Notes: generated from the sequence alone by a model not told the origin. A stretch of DNA of 64,000 nucleotides from Tridacna crocea (GCA_943736015.1 OX031072.1:8769501-8833500); one strand, 5' to 3'. Numbered from the stretch's first letter, positions 44,101 to 49,929 are shown. Program-made: numbers and translations.

Positions 44101-45940
44101 TCATCTGACTGTCAATGTTCTGATAAGAGTGTAACTTATTTTTTATAGCCCCATTGATGTATGGTCACACTTTCTTTAACCCTTTACCAGACGACTAAAT
44201 TTCAGGCTTGTCATGAAGTTAGAACAAACAAATGCAGCTCAAATTATGATATTTGTCTTTGAAAGGAAAGAAAACATTGTGGGAAAAGGATAAAATGCTG
44301 CTTATCAGTGTTTTCTCTTTTTTCCATATTGTTTTCAAAAGGCTTCTTTCTATGGGTCATTAAAATATGGGATTGTGAAGTACAGGGTTAAACCTATCAC
44401 TGTAATACAGAATTTTTTTTATTTTGTAAATTTCTGAATATTTGCAAATGACATATGAAATGTGGCTCAAGGATTATATTGTTTTTCTGATAAAGTAAAA
44501 AGTAAATGCTGGTTGTAAGCATTTTTACATTTGCTGGTAAACACCATTTTCTCCTTTTCCCACAAAGTTTTTTTATTTATCAAGAAAAATTTTGAACATT
44601 TAAACCATGTTCAATTCCTCGTCTGTAAATACATGTACTTCTAATTTGATTAAGTCCAAAGTTTTGTAGTGAGATAAAGAGGTAAACTCTGGTAATTCTC
44701 AACAGATTAGAAAACATGTCCTGAAAGAAAAAAAAAAAGGGGGCCAAAAAGATTTGGGATATACTGGCAGTTACAGACAAGTATATTCTTATGTATTATG
44801 AATCACTTAACCCATTACCACTCAATCCCTACTTTTGACGCCCCTGAGAAAGAAGCCTTTTGAAAACACTGTGGGAAAAGGAGAAAATGCTGGTAACCAG
44901 CATTTTCTCCTTTTCCCACAGTGTTTTCTACCCTTCCCAGAACAAATTTCTACTTTTCAGTCACCTTCATTTTGTCGTCTGCAAATGCTTTCAATTTGGA
45001 CCAGTCCAAAATTTTCTCGTGTGGTAATGAGTTAACTCTTTACCAAATGGAGAAAATTCAGGCTGGTCCAAATTGAAAGCATTTTTAGAAGACAGATTGA
45101 AGATGGCTCAAATGACGAATTTTTTTTGTCTTTGATCGGATACTCAGCACCGGCAGCTCAGTAGGTAGCGTACAGGACTTGAGGACAGAGAGTCACTGGT
45201 TCTATCCTCTGCTCCGCCAATTCTTTCTGAAGTTTGATGATAGTCACTGTGATAGGCTTTATTTCTCTTGTCACTGCTGACCATTATTTCCATGATGATT
45301 ATCCTGTAAAACAACCAGTGGTTTGTAAAGAATATTGTTTGTGTGAGGTACTGTAAAACAAAGACCTGTGAAAGCATGGATAGGTGCACAGACTGCAGTG
45401 ATATAACTGAAATAATGTTGAAAACAGCATTTAATACCATACAATCACTCAATTTGATGGGATAGAAGAAACTGTGGAAAAACAGGAAAATGCTGGTTAG
45501 CAGTATTTTCTCCTTTTCCAACAAGGTCTCATTGGGCTTCTTTTTCAGGGTCATTTAGGATTGTCTGGTGAAGGGTTAAAATTAATGTAATAAAATTTTT
45601 TTTTTGTACATCATATTTGGCTACCAGCATTTTTCCAACAATGTTTTCATACACCTACCTCAGACTGGTTAAAACACATGACTGTTTGATACAGAATTAA
45701 GGTACTTTATACAACTGTCTGAGTAAGACAACTCTTAATGAGTACCTACAACATGGATTTTAGTAAATAAAAACAACTGTTCTTAAATTGTCTATCCTAC
45801 TATTTTCAAAAATTAAGTGTATACTACTTGCAAAGTATACTTACACATGAAGTGACATTCAACTTAGTGTCCCAAAGCCAGTGAACCACATAAATCTCAC
45901 CTTGTTTAATGCCATTTAGGTCTTGTGAGATGGAAATCAT
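25840..45940 (-). CDS. CDF-family metal transporter, copy 1 (Mn/Fe-type, MTP-like)
   Basis: A cation diffusion facilitator expected to export divalent metal from the cytosol by proton antiport. Eight exons are well supported, reading downward: 41246-41373, 38983-39085, 36541-36688, 35206-35362, 31884-32054, 29896-30024, 28697-28810 and 25840-26144. Phases match at every junction, giving about 418 residues. There is a soluble N-terminal region of about 120 residues, six predicted membrane helices, then a C-terminal cytosolic dimerisation domain ([20 protein letters not shown]). Metal-site motifs are DSAVD in TM2 and DHRND in TM5, both DxxxD. That is the pattern of Mn/Fe-type CDFs (plant MTP8-11 group) rather than the HxxxD of zinc ZnTs. 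Two further 5' exons (44005-44085 and 45901-45940) are tentative. Introns are full of MITEs. Mn specificity is inferred from motifs only. Confidence 0.9.
26166..26393 (-). mobile_element. TTAA MITE family 3 (reference description)
   Basis: Ends TTAACCCTTTTCC and GAAAGGATTAA. Left arm CAAGACCTGGTTTTTACGTG plus TCTGCAGTAAAAGTC; right arm GAGAACTTTCTGCC and GTCTGCAAACTCTTTC. Core AAAAGGAGAAATTGTTCG / CGAGCAATTTCTCC type, a hybrid of the family 1 and family 2 cores. Matched CGCTG / CAGCG change. Sits in the last intron of CDF copy 1. Confidence 0.83.
26455..26512. repeat. hairpin repeat H
   Basis: GTAGATCAAGATTAGACTGC and ACAGTCAAATCTTTGATCTG. Confidence 0.6.
26613..26814 (-). mobile_element. 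TTAA MITE family 1, core shortened
   Basis: Left core arm lacks GGAGAAAAT; arms and TTAA ends are recognisable. Confidence 0.75.
27065..28035 (-). mobile_element. tRNA-derived SINE, family S2, interrupted
   Basis: Head at about 27960-28035 on the - strand (TAGCACAGTGTTTAGTG... AAATTTGATACC), body with GAGAAAGCTAGGAAACACAT. Split by the 724-bp element at 27132-27855 and resuming at 27131 with GTTGCACTGACTGCTGTGG. A better preserved copy is adjacent. Confidence 0.7.
27132..27855. mobile_element. 724-bp DNA transposon, non-autonomous, with 5-bp TSD
   Basis: Terminal inverted repeats CAGGGTTTTCC and GGAAAACCCTG, flanked on both sides by ATGTA (27127-27131 and 27856-27860), an exact 5-bp target duplication. 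Internal sub-terminal GGGGGTCATT repeats are also inverted or direct (27168, 27212, 27783). Longest internal frame is 67 codons, so no transposase. CAGGG termini suggest a hAT-like group, but the usual hAT duplication is 8 bp. Confidence 0.8.
28095..28362 (-). mobile_element. tRNA-derived SINE, family S2, well preserved
   Basis: The - strand starts GGCCCCGCCCGAGTGGC with box A TGGCTCAGTGGTTAGCG and box B GGTTGTGAGTTTGATACC, body GAGAAAGCGAGGAAACAC, and ends TAAACCCCAATACAACAACA. The tRNA-like head lacks a proper acceptor stem, so this is a SINE rather than a tRNA gene. Confidence 0.8.
28433..28662 (+). mobile_element. TTAA MITE family 1
   Basis: Matched core change CACTGTGGG / CCCACAGTG. Ends 35 bp before the CDF copy 1 TM6 exon border (donor side on the - strand). 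Confidence 0.85.
28697..28810 (-). CDS. CDF copy 1 exon: TM6
   Basis: 114 nt, phase 1 in and out. It encodes [18 protein letters not shown] then the membrane segment [14 protein letters not shown] and RTGY. Acceptor CTATTTTTCAG and donor ATG|GTAAGT are both strong. Confidence 0.93.
28953..29177 (+). mobile_element. TTAA MITE family 1, ends drifted
   Basis: GTTTACTCTTTAC to AAAGAGTTTA; core CATTGTAGGAAAAGG with a mutated right arm. Confidence 0.75.
29200..29345. repeat. intron segment shared by the two CDF copies (copy 1)
   Basis: Resembles 59825-59945: both contain GAATCAAGTGCAGC, a CATTGGTTATTT block and CATCCAATGG in the same order. Both lie in the intron between the TM5 and TM6 exons, so this is probably ancestral intron sequence kept after the duplication. 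Confidence 0.6.
29615..29842 (+). mobile_element. TTAA MITE family 1
   Basis: Variant left arm (GACAAACTTTTGGACTAGACC) shared with 35402-35632, marking a sub-lineage. Ends 54 bp from the CDF copy 1 TM5 exon. Confidence 0.86.
29896..30024 (-). CDS. CDF copy 1 exon: TM4 end, loop, TM5
   Basis: 129 nt, phase 1 in and out. It encodes [19 protein letters not shown], then [25 protein letters not shown] is the TM5 DxxxD metal motif, aligned with DHFFD of Mn-type CDFs. Confidence 0.93.
30147..30373 (+). mobile_element. TTAA MITE family 1
   Basis: Left end GTAACTCATTACC, right end GTAATGGGTCAA. Left core arm has an unmatched CATTGAGGG. Confidence 0.78.
30659..30890 (+). mobile_element. TTAA MITE family 2
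   Basis: Full length; the hairpin loop is widened by three bases (CGTCACCACCAGC). Confidence 0.84.
31041..31303. mobile_element. TTAA MITE, B-B type plus an A-arm remnant
   Basis: 31041-31214 has arm B on both sides (AACAATCCATGCTTTTTAAG and CCAGGGCTTGTTTAGTAAAA). It is followed by a loose arm A end (TTTTGTCGTCTGCAAGTGC ... GTAAATAGTTAA). Looks like a recombinant. Confidence 0.7.
31410..31638 (+). mobile_element. TTAA MITE family 2
   Basis: Full length with perfect core TGCTCGTCACGAGCA. Right terminal TTAA intact. Confidence 0.86.
31884..32054 (-). CDS. CDF copy 1 exon: TM3 and start of TM4
   Basis: 171 nt, phase 1 in and out. It encodes [20 protein letters not shown] (TM3), the loop [12 protein letters not shown], and [11 protein letters not shown] (TM4 start). 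The preceding YPG plus GKSRLEP matches the YPxGKxRxxP signature of the Mn-type CDF clade. Confidence 0.93.
32085..32284 (-). mobile_element. TTAA MITE family 1, both arms shortened
   Basis: Arm B lacks the TTTTTACGACCCTGA block and arm A lacks AGTCTAAAATTTT. Ends 31 bp from the acceptor of the CDF copy 1 TM3 exon, within its intron. Confidence 0.82.
32380..32609 (-). mobile_element. TTAA MITE family 1, ends drifted
   Basis: TTGACCCATTACC to GTAAAGAGTTCA. Core change ATATTGGG on the left is matched by CGACAATATT on the right. Confidence 0.8.
32640..32850. repeat. dispersed repeat R1, copy 1
   Basis: Contains GCGTCTTGGATCAGCCT, then TTTTATGTAATTTTCTGT, then a CACTTTATGCAAATGTC end, with inverted CTTGGATTAG / CTAATCTGG motifs. 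Matches 54793-54985 in order. Confidence 0.6.
32890..33020 (+). mobile_element. TTAA MITE left half cut by Helitron-like element B
   Basis: Arm A and the left core arm (GAAAACATTGTGGGAAATG), then ACAAGAGGGCC, the head of element B. Core-like TGTTCTCCTTTTCCCCAATG resumes right after the far end of B at about 34697. Confidence 0.7.
33630..34460 (+). repeat. tandem core of ~165-bp units in element B
   Basis: Five units with CCATGTAAAACTTGTGACCC, GACCCCAGGGCTATAATTTG and TTTGGTAGCCCTAGGCC. A 20-base C run (33985-34004) interrupts one unit. Confidence 0.8.
33985..34004. repeat. poly-C tract (20 C)
   Basis: Replaces the CCCCGGGG-type segment found in sister units; length in an assembly is unreliable. 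Confidence 0.9.
34479..34492. promoter_or_regulatory. perfect X-box palindrome (element B)
   Basis: GTTGCCATGGCAAC in the same 3' module as in elements A, C and D. Confidence 0.55.
34721..34938 (+). mobile_element. TTAA MITE family 1
   Basis: Variant left arm GACAAACTTTTGG. The core has lost CTGGTTACCAG, leaving AAATGCTTTTTCACC. A partial arm B plus core follows to about 35040. Confidence 0.75.
35080..35200 (+). repeat. foldback repeat F fragment
   Basis: CACAGTGACATAACC, AATAATGTTGATAG and AAACACCATTTAAT in order, matching the tail of the F repeats at 45139 and 63285. Confidence 0.45.
35206..35362 (-). CDS. CDF copy 1 exon: TM1 end and TM2
   Basis: 157 nt, phase 0 in and 1 out. It encodes CLLIAKAVAVALSGSMS, then [18 protein letters not shown] (TM2 with the DxxxD motif) and [10 protein letters not shown]. 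Confidence 0.93.
35402..35632 (+). mobile_element. TTAA MITE family 1
   Basis: Same arm variant as 29615-29842. Right end GGGAAAGGGTTAG with the TTAA lost. Lies 39 bp upstream (transcript sense) of the CDF copy 1 TM2 exon. Confidence 0.84.
35634..35860 (+). mobile_element. TTAA MITE family 1
   Basis: Head-to-tail with the previous copy. Arm A diverged (AAATTTGGGACCAGATC); core intact. Confidence 0.82.
35915..36052 (-). mobile_element. tRNA-derived SINE, family S1
   Basis: Reverse complement of the body and box B region of 6160-6335: CTGGGAATTACACCAGTAC and GTTGACACCTGCTT. Confidence 0.6.
36098..36150. repeat. hairpin repeat H
   Basis: GTAAATCAAGATCACACACC and GTGCACTCTGATCTCTGATC; partly decayed. 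Confidence 0.55.
36207..36436 (-). mobile_element. TTAA MITE family 1
   Basis: Right arm variant (GTCGGGGAGAAATTGTGTCA then TTGCGCCACAATG) shared with 23293-23522 and 43753-43982, a B-first sub-lineage. Confidence 0.82.
36541..36688 (-). CDS. CDF copy 1 exon: cytosolic helix leading into TM1
   Basis: 148 nt, phase 2 in and 0 out. It encodes KYYKEQDELIQAFEDIQQGK, an acidic linker, ALKKRAEQLAQLS and FFVNL. The KYYK-Q-EL start is typical of Mn-type CDFs just before TM1. The donor CTG|GTTGGT is weak, but it is the only one that keeps phase with the next exon. Confidence 0.85.
36702..36985. repeat. dispersed repeat R2, copy 1
   Basis: Starts AACTAGAGCTGTCACTGAA and ends GATTCCAGTATACCC plus ATTCGTTTTGTGGGGGTA. 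Matches 58453-58793. Lies in a CDF copy 1 intron just upstream of exon 36541. Confidence 0.6.
37014..37238 (+). mobile_element. TTAA MITE family 1
   Basis: Inserted right after repeat R2. Right end decayed (TTAATGGGTGA). Confidence 0.8.
37350..37574 (-). mobile_element. TTAA MITE family 1, diverged
   Basis: Left arm GTCCAAGTTTTACAAACC; right arm GTCTGCAAAATGCTGTCAG; ends without clear TTAA. Confidence 0.65.
37704..37760. repeat. hairpin repeat H
   Basis: TTAAGATCAGACTGCACAGG and AGTGCAGTCTGATCTTTGAT. Confidence 0.75.
37860..38065 (+). mobile_element. TTAA MITE family 1
   Basis: GTTAACTAAAGG to GTGAAAGGTTGA, continuing directly into the next copy. Confidence 0.7.
38064..38207 (+). mobile_element. 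TTAA MITE family 1, hairpin lost
   Basis: Arm A to arm B with no GGAGAAAATGCTGG core. Its right TTAA is the left TTAA of the family 2 copy that follows. Confidence 0.68.
38204..38435 (+). mobile_element. TTAA MITE family 2
   Basis: Third element of a 3-member run (37860-38435). Left core arm mutated to TTTTGGCATAATGTG. Confidence 0.82.
38828..38905 (+). mobile_element. tRNA-like SINE head, family S4
   Basis: Box A CAGTGGTTAAGG and a perfect box B GGGTTCAAATCCC, 35 nt apart. No matching acceptor stem at the two ends, and no terminator right after. Best read as a SINE head in a CDF copy 1 intron. Confidence 0.5.
38983..39085 (-). CDS. CDF copy 1 exon: N-terminal cytosolic region
   Basis: 103 nt, phase 1 in and 2 out. 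It encodes PSDDAEKWQTPIAVFSDKKH and a basic stretch KEDKKLRKRI. Acceptor GCTCACAG, donor CAG|GTTCGT. Exactly phase-compatible with both neighbours. Confidence 0.82.
39375..39396. repeat. poly-G tract (22 G)
   Basis: Uninterrupted G run in an intron of CDF copy 1; assembly length uncertain. Confidence 0.9.
39520..39745 (+). repeat. decayed tandem core of a Helitron-like element
   Basis: GTGCCAAATTTGCTAGCCCTAG and ATGACATCAGGGCTTTAATC resemble element B core units. No head or tail is left. Confidence 0.5.
39751..39972 (-). mobile_element. TTAA MITE family 1
   Basis: Core shortened on the left (CAATTGGAAATGGAG). Right TTAA shared with the next copy. Confidence 0.78.
39969..40180 (-). mobile_element. 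TTAA MITE family 1, core collapsed
   Basis: AAAAGGAGAAAACACCGTCTC replaces the central palindrome. Right end GTAAAGAATTAA. Confidence 0.75.
40273..40502 (-). mobile_element. TTAA MITE family 1
   Basis: Close to consensus. Matched core change TGTGGAAAAAGG / CCTTTTTCCACA, as in 16019-16248. Confidence 0.87.
40625..40852 (-). mobile_element. TTAA MITE family 3
   Basis: CAAGCCCTGGTTTTTATGTG and TCTGCAGTAAAAGTC on the left; GAGAACTTTCTGC on the right. Left end TTGAACCC. Confidence 0.82.
41023..41230 (+). mobile_element. TTAA MITE family 1, next to CDF exon
   Basis: Ends decayed (AAACCTTTACCAG, GGTAAGAGTC). Its right end is 16 bp from the CDF copy 1 exon at 41246. Confidence 0.75.
41246..41373 (-). 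CDS. CDF copy 1 exon: N-terminal cytosolic region
   Basis: 128 nt, phase 2 in and 1 out. It encodes AIRKYKSLLFGLQETSMINL then EHTQIAIPEVPPCYGAIVA. The acceptor follows a T-rich tract (TTTTTTTATCTTATAG) and the donor is CAG|GTAAGG. No homology recognised, but splice sites and phase are good. Confidence 0.75.
41484..41722 (-). mobile_element. TTAA MITE family 1, diverged
   Basis: CAACTCTCTATCACAC to GTGAAGAGTTAA. A duplicated CATGTTTTCTATGATGTTTTC in the right core arm. Confidence 0.72.
41990..43310 (+). repeat. tandem core of ~165-bp units in element C
   Basis: Eight units marked by AGCCCCCATTCACCAGAGC, CATGTTTCTTGAC, AAAAGGGTCACCCAAGGAAC and AGAAGAAGAATTTTTAAGAA. Later units (42660-43200) are the most alike, as expected if the array expanded there last. 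Confidence 0.88.
43318..43331. promoter_or_regulatory. perfect X-box palindrome (element C)
   Basis: GTTGCCATGGCAAC between the tandem core and the tail. Confidence 0.55.
43556..43731. mobile_element. palindromic MITE with CCAAT-box core, copy 2
   Basis: Core 43602-43668 is a near-perfect palindrome: AACACAAGTTCTGATTGGCT against AGCCAATCAGAACTTGTGTT. Outer repeats match 4248-4444 (CCACCACTCTTAAGAATAG; TAAGAATGGTAGGTGAAT). Confidence 0.78.
43753..43982 (-). mobile_element. TTAA MITE family 1
   Basis: Same right-arm sub-lineage as 36207-36436 (TATCAAAGCAAAACTGCACC). Ends 22 bp from the tentative CDF exon at 44005. Confidence 0.82.
44005..44085 (-). CDS. tentative upstream exon of CDF copy 1
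   Basis: 81 nt with an excellent acceptor (TTCTATTCTTTCAG) and donor (CTG|GTAAGT). Only one frame is open; it reads DKLIPLSSPLQERIIEEACF then IPCQST, phase 1 in and 1 out. The next recognised exon (41246-41373) needs phase 2, so either a small exon of 3n+1 nt lies between them or this exon is not part of the coding sequence. Confidence 0.4.
44176..44391 (+). mobile_element. TTAA MITE family 1
   Basis: Arm A lacks the CCAAATTGAAAGCATTTGC block. Centre CTGCTTATCAG. Confidence 0.78.
44450..44690. mobile_element. TTAA MITE family 1, decayed
   Basis: TTGCAAATGACATATG, a scrambled core with GCTGG repeated, and right arm A (CTCGTCTGTAAATAC). Confidence 0.45.
44807..45035 (-). mobile_element. TTAA MITE family 1
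   Basis: Matched CACTGTGGG / CCCACAGTG core; nearly identical to 60530-60758 and 61355-61583, a recent sub-lineage. Shares its right TTAA with the next copy. Confidence 0.88.
45032..45578 (+). mobile_element. TTAA MITE family 1 split by a ~320-bp insertion
   Basis: Left part 45032-45138 ends TTTGTCTTTGATCGG; right part resumes about 45458 (GATAGAAGAAACTGTGG) and finishes GGTGAAGGGTTAA at 45578. In intact copies GTCTTTGAT runs straight into AGGGTAGAAAAC. Confidence 0.72.
45139..45457 (+). mobile_element. tRNA-headed SINE (S3) inserted in a MITE
   Basis: Head 45144-45215 has box A AGCTCAGTAGGTAGCG and box B GGTTCTATCC. The body matches the foldback repeat at 63470-63715 (GATGATAGTCA, GATATAACTGAA, TAATGTTGAAAAC, CCATACAATCA), so the F repeats may be headless copies of this SINE. 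Confidence 0.65.
45901..45940 (-). CDS. tentative first coding exon of CDF copy 1
   Basis: ATG at 45940-45938 begins MISISQDLNGIKQ and reaches a donor AAG|GTGAGA at 45900 in phase 1, which matches the phase needed by 44005-44085. An in-frame TGA lies a few codons upstream of the ATG, so the start is not arbitrary. No homology supports it. Confidence 0.33.
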
Positions 45941-46077
45941 TGTAGTTCTCAGATTTCGGCATCAACTTGACAGCATTCTGCATGAAACTATAATCCAAAA
46001 GGATGTAACCATTTTCCTTGGATGTCAAGTTGTATTGGCCAGGATGTCACATACAGCAATCAGTCTGGTGATTGCAC

Positions 46078-46311
46078 TTAACTCTTTACCATTTACACAC
46101 AAGAAAATTTTAGACGGGTCCAAATAAAAGCATTTGCAGACAACAAAGTAAAGGTGACTGAAAAATTGAAATTTGTCCTGGGAAGGGTAGAAAACACTGT
46201 GGGAAAAGGAGAAAATGCTGGTTACCAGCATTTTCTCCTTTTCCCACAGTGTTTTCAAAAGGCTTCTTTCTCAGGGGAATCAAAAGTAGGGATTGTTTGG
46301 GAAAGGGTTAA
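46078..46311 (+). mobile_element. TTAA MITE family 1
   Basis: Matched CACTGTGGG / CCCACAGTG core. Inserted ~137 bp upstream (transcript sense) of the tentative CDF copy 1 start codon, so it may lie in its promoter. Confidence 0.86.
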
Positions 46312-46399
46312 ATACCCAGACAAATAATGAAGCAATCTATTCTGTTTTTACAAAAGCCACTTACTTGTGCAGCTTCCACAAAGCAAGTTAAAATGACTT

Positions 46400-46560
46400 T
46401 ACCACAGTATAAAAGTATACACATTTCCAACTTAGAAACATTTCAAGATGACAAAAGTTTCTCAAATAATGGGGTTTGTCTGTGATAGGATAGAAAACAT
46501 TGTGGGAAAATGAGAAAATGCTGGTCACTAGCATCATCACCAGCATTTCCTCAGTTTCCT
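46400..46560 (+). mobile_element. TTAA MITE family 1, decayed
   Basis: Core with a duplicated centre (GCTGGTCACTAGCATCATCACCAGC). Confidence 0.5.
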
Positions 46561-46568
46561 ACAATCTT

Positions 46569-46797
46569 TTAACCCTTTACTAGATGACAAAATTTTACCC
46601 AAGTCCAAATTGAAAGCATTTACAGACGACAATTTCATACTGGCTCAAATGATGCAATCATTTTTTGATATGGTACAAAATAACGTGGGAAAAGGAGAAA
46701 ATGCTGGTTACCAGCAGTTTCTCCTTTTCCCACAATGTCTTCAAAAGGCTTCTTTTCCAGGGTTGTTAAGAGTCGTCATTGTGTGGTAAATTTTTTA
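46569..46797 (+). mobile_element. TTAA MITE family 1
   Basis: Left end TTAACCCTTTACTAGATG. A loose right arm A (to GTAGAGAATTAA, about 46908) follows. Confidence 0.78.
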
Positions 46798-47124
46798 ACA
46801 GATTTAATAATTTTTTACATATATGTTATTTCATATGTAATTTGATGTCATCTGGAAATACTTTCAATTTTGGCTAGTCTAATGTTTTGTAGCACAGTAG
46901 AGAATTAAGCTAAATATTAAGCTATATTGCCAAAAACTAAAATATCAAGGATCCGAATCAATTTTAGAATCTCTTTCTCACAAAAAGTCCAGCAAAGGAA
47001 GCAATCACTCCTCCAACAAAGAGCTTTGTTAAAAAAAGTTATGGACAGTTATGCATTTCGACAAACTCAGTTTACAAGGAGTAAAATGTATTGTTCCTTT
47101 AGAATGAGTATCATTTACCAACAA

Positions 47125-47502
47125 TAGTCGAAGTTCAAAGTCAAAGCTGTTGCAGATGACATATCTAATGGGGTCAACAGATTTTTTGGAAAAGGGTTGA
47201 AAACATTGTGGGAAAAGAAGAAAATGCTGGTCATCAGCATTTTGTTCTTTTCCTCCAGTGTTTTCAAAAGACTTCCTCCTAAAGGTTATCAAAACTCGGG
47301 ACTATTTTGTGCATGGTAAATAGTCTTTACCAAACAACCAAATTCTAGATATGCTGATTTGCAAGCATTGGCAGATGACAAATTTAATGCAGCTCAAATG
47401 ATATTTTTTTCCCCTACAGGGGTAGAAAACCTTTTTGGAAAAAAAAAAAGAGACCTTTTTTATCAATCATTAAAAACACGGGATTGTTGGGTATGGGGTT
47501 GA
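47125..47502 (+). mobile_element. two diverged TTAA MITEs in tandem
   Basis: First 47125-47325 with core GTGGGAAAAGAAG; second 47325-47502 beginning CTTTACCAAACAACC with a degenerate poly-A core. Confidence 0.58.
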
Positions 47503-47823
47503 ATGTACACAAATGGTGTACTTTCATAGAAGCCTGAAATCACCAGGAGGAAAAGAGAAAATGCTGGTGACTAACCTTTTCTCCTTTCATTATTTTTTTC
47601 CCAAAATCTGTCTTCCTCAGTGTCTTTAAAACACAAGATTATTTGGTAAATGATTGAAGAGTATTTTTTTTTCTTTGAGTAAATAATAATACATAAAAAC
47701 TGTAACAAAGCAACAAAATTTGTACACCAACAACACACTTGAGGTAGCAAGATACAGTATAATAATAAGCCATTCAGAGCCTTTTTGGTGCCATAGGCAA
47801 ACACTGTGACTTTTGTGGACTGC

Positions 47824-47882
47824 ACAGATCAAGATCAGACTGCAAAAAATGTGTAGTCTGATCTTTGATCTATACAGTCTAC
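47824..47882. repeat. hairpin repeat H
   Basis: AGATCAAGATCAGACTGCAA and TGTAGTCTGATCTTTGATCT. Confidence 0.72.
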
Positions 47883-47923
47883 TTGTTTAAACAAAGTAGG
47901 TACAATCAAAATATTTGTAAGTT

Positions 47924-48140
47924 TAAGCCTTCACCAAACAATCCCTGGTTTTTACAACCCTGAGATAGGAGCCTTTTGAAAACATTGTGGGAAAAGGAGA
48001 AAATGCTGGTAACCAGCATTTTCTCCTTTTCCCATAATGTTTTCTACCCTGATGGAAACAAATTTCAATTTTTGGGTTAAGTTTATTTTGTTGTCTGCAC
48101 ATGCTTTCAATTTGGACCAGTGTAAAATGTTGTAGTTAAC
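47924..48140 (-). mobile_element. TTAA MITE family 1
   Basis: B-first, core intact. Right end decayed (GTTGTAGTTAA). Confidence 0.78.
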
Positions 48141-48339
48141 TGGACTGCAATTAGAGCCCTCGAAAAGAAGTCAAGATTTTTAGTTGGCACCGACAGAGTT
48201 AAAAATTTTGTTTATAAACCTTGGACTTACAGAATATCTCCTACAGATGACTCTTATCATCTTACAATAGACCAAATTCAGTAAACATCATGGAAAAAGG
48301 AGAAATTGCTCAAAAATGAGCAATTCTTATTTTACCATT

Positions 48340-48620
48340 ACATTTTCACAAGTATCCATTCTTTATGAATAAACAAAATTTTTAACTTGACCACATTGTA
48401 CACATTTGCACACAAATAAACTGTGACTTATGTACTGAAACTTGATTTTGTGAGGGTAGAACTCTGCTTTCAACATTATTTCAGTCATATGATGGCAGCA
48501 GTGGGAAAAGAACAGAAATACTGGTTACCAGCATATTTTCCTTTTCCCAAAATGTTTTATAAAAGCATTTCCCCAATGGGTTAGTAAAACTTGTGTGATA
48601 AAAGGTTAATCATGTATTCA
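48340..48620. mobile_element. decayed MITE and foldback F remnants
   Basis: Core pieces (GGAGAAATTGCTC, CTGGTTACCAGC) interrupted by CTTTCAACATTATTTCAGTCAT, the end of an F repeat. Confidence 0.4.
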
Positions 48621-48801
48621 TATCAAATTATCCACATTTCACAATTATACTCCTTCAATAGTCTGCTGCAAATACTGTATGTCCAACTCTTCATCAAACA
48701 ACAAAATTTTTGATGCACTCTTATGGAAAATTGTTAAACAATGAGTGTGTCTTCAAAAGCCAGCTTCTGGGTGGTTTTGCAAAAAAAAAAATTGTTATGG
48801 T

Positions 48802-49022
48802 AAAAACTCTTTACCAAACAACAAAATTTCAGACTGGTCCAAATTGAAAGCATTTGCAGACGTCAAAATAGAAGTGACTGAAAATTTGAAACTTGTATCA
48901 AAGAGGAGAGAAAACATTGTAGGAAAAGGAGAAAATGCTGGTTACCAGCATTTTCTCTTTTTCCCACTTTGTTTTCAAAATGCTGAGGGTTGTCAAAAGA
49001 TGACACTGTGTTGCAAAGACTT
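48802..49022 (+). mobile_element. TTAA MITE family 1
   Basis: AACTCTTTACC to TTGCAAAGACTTA. Joined directly to the next, opposite copy. Confidence 0.76.
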
Positions 49023-49249
49023 ACCCCTTTACCAAACAATCCCTGGTTTTTACGACCCTGACATAAAAGCCTTTTGAAGACATTGTTTTAAAAGGAGGAA
49101 ATGCTGGTAACCAGCATTTTCTTCTTTTCCCGCAATGTTTTCTACCCTGCTGGACACAAATTTCAATTTCTAAGTTACCTTTATTCTGTCCTCTGAAAGT
49201 GTTTTCAAGTTGGATCTGTCCCAAATTTTCTTGTTTTGTAAACGGTTAA
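49021..49249 (-). mobile_element. TTAA MITE family 1
   Basis: Left end TTACCCCTTTACC, right end GTAAACGGTTAA. Confidence 0.82.
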
Positions 49250-49875
49250 GTAGATAAAAAGCCATCTTCGCGAGCCAAGGTTACGATCACTACGTGGATT
49301 TTGCCTTGGCTGATTGAGCCCAATTTCAAGATTCCTGCGATGCTATCCACATGGGTTTCATGTTTACCTTCTATTCGAAAGGTAACGACTTTATTCTATT
49401 TTTATCAAAGATGAAATGCTACGAGCGATTTCATTCGTTGCAGTTAGAGCTGACTGCATCCTATGAAAAATCGGGGGAATGTAAAAATCAAGCTTGATCC
49501 GCCAAGGGTAGCGTAGTGAATCATCAGCCGTGGCTTGCAAAGATGATAAAAAGCAAGACTGTACAAAAGCAGTCCATCCTTTCTTGACAAGCCACAAAAG
49601 CTGTTCCTAAACTAATATCAACTATCACAGCATTTATGTTAACATAAAAGACATTAAAGCTCATAAACAAAGCAGTAAAATGTTAATGTACCAGTTCTTG
49701 TATAGGCAAAATATTATGACAATTTACATTATTGCACATTCTGTAAGTTGCCTTTTAAAAAACATGCATGTTGAAAGCGATTTTGATCAATTTATACAAA
49801 ATGCTGGTGTGTTCTTTTGATTGGCAAATACTGCTATGTCTGTATTTAATACCCTTGAAGGCGTTACATTTTCAA
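49250..49875. other. unique, locally GC-richer stretch without a recognised gene
   Basis: Contains an inverted repeat GAGCCAAGG (about 49274) and CCTTGGCTG (about 49304), and several CpG in 49260-49540. The longest frame is 68 codons on the - strand (49391-49597) with no homology recognised. Could be a 5' UTR or promoter segment of the CDF gene, or an unknown repeat. No decision possible. Confidence 0.3.
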
Positions 49876-49929
49876 CAAGAGGACCATGATAGTCCTATAT
49901 CACTCACCTGAGTACCAAGGTGTAAAATC

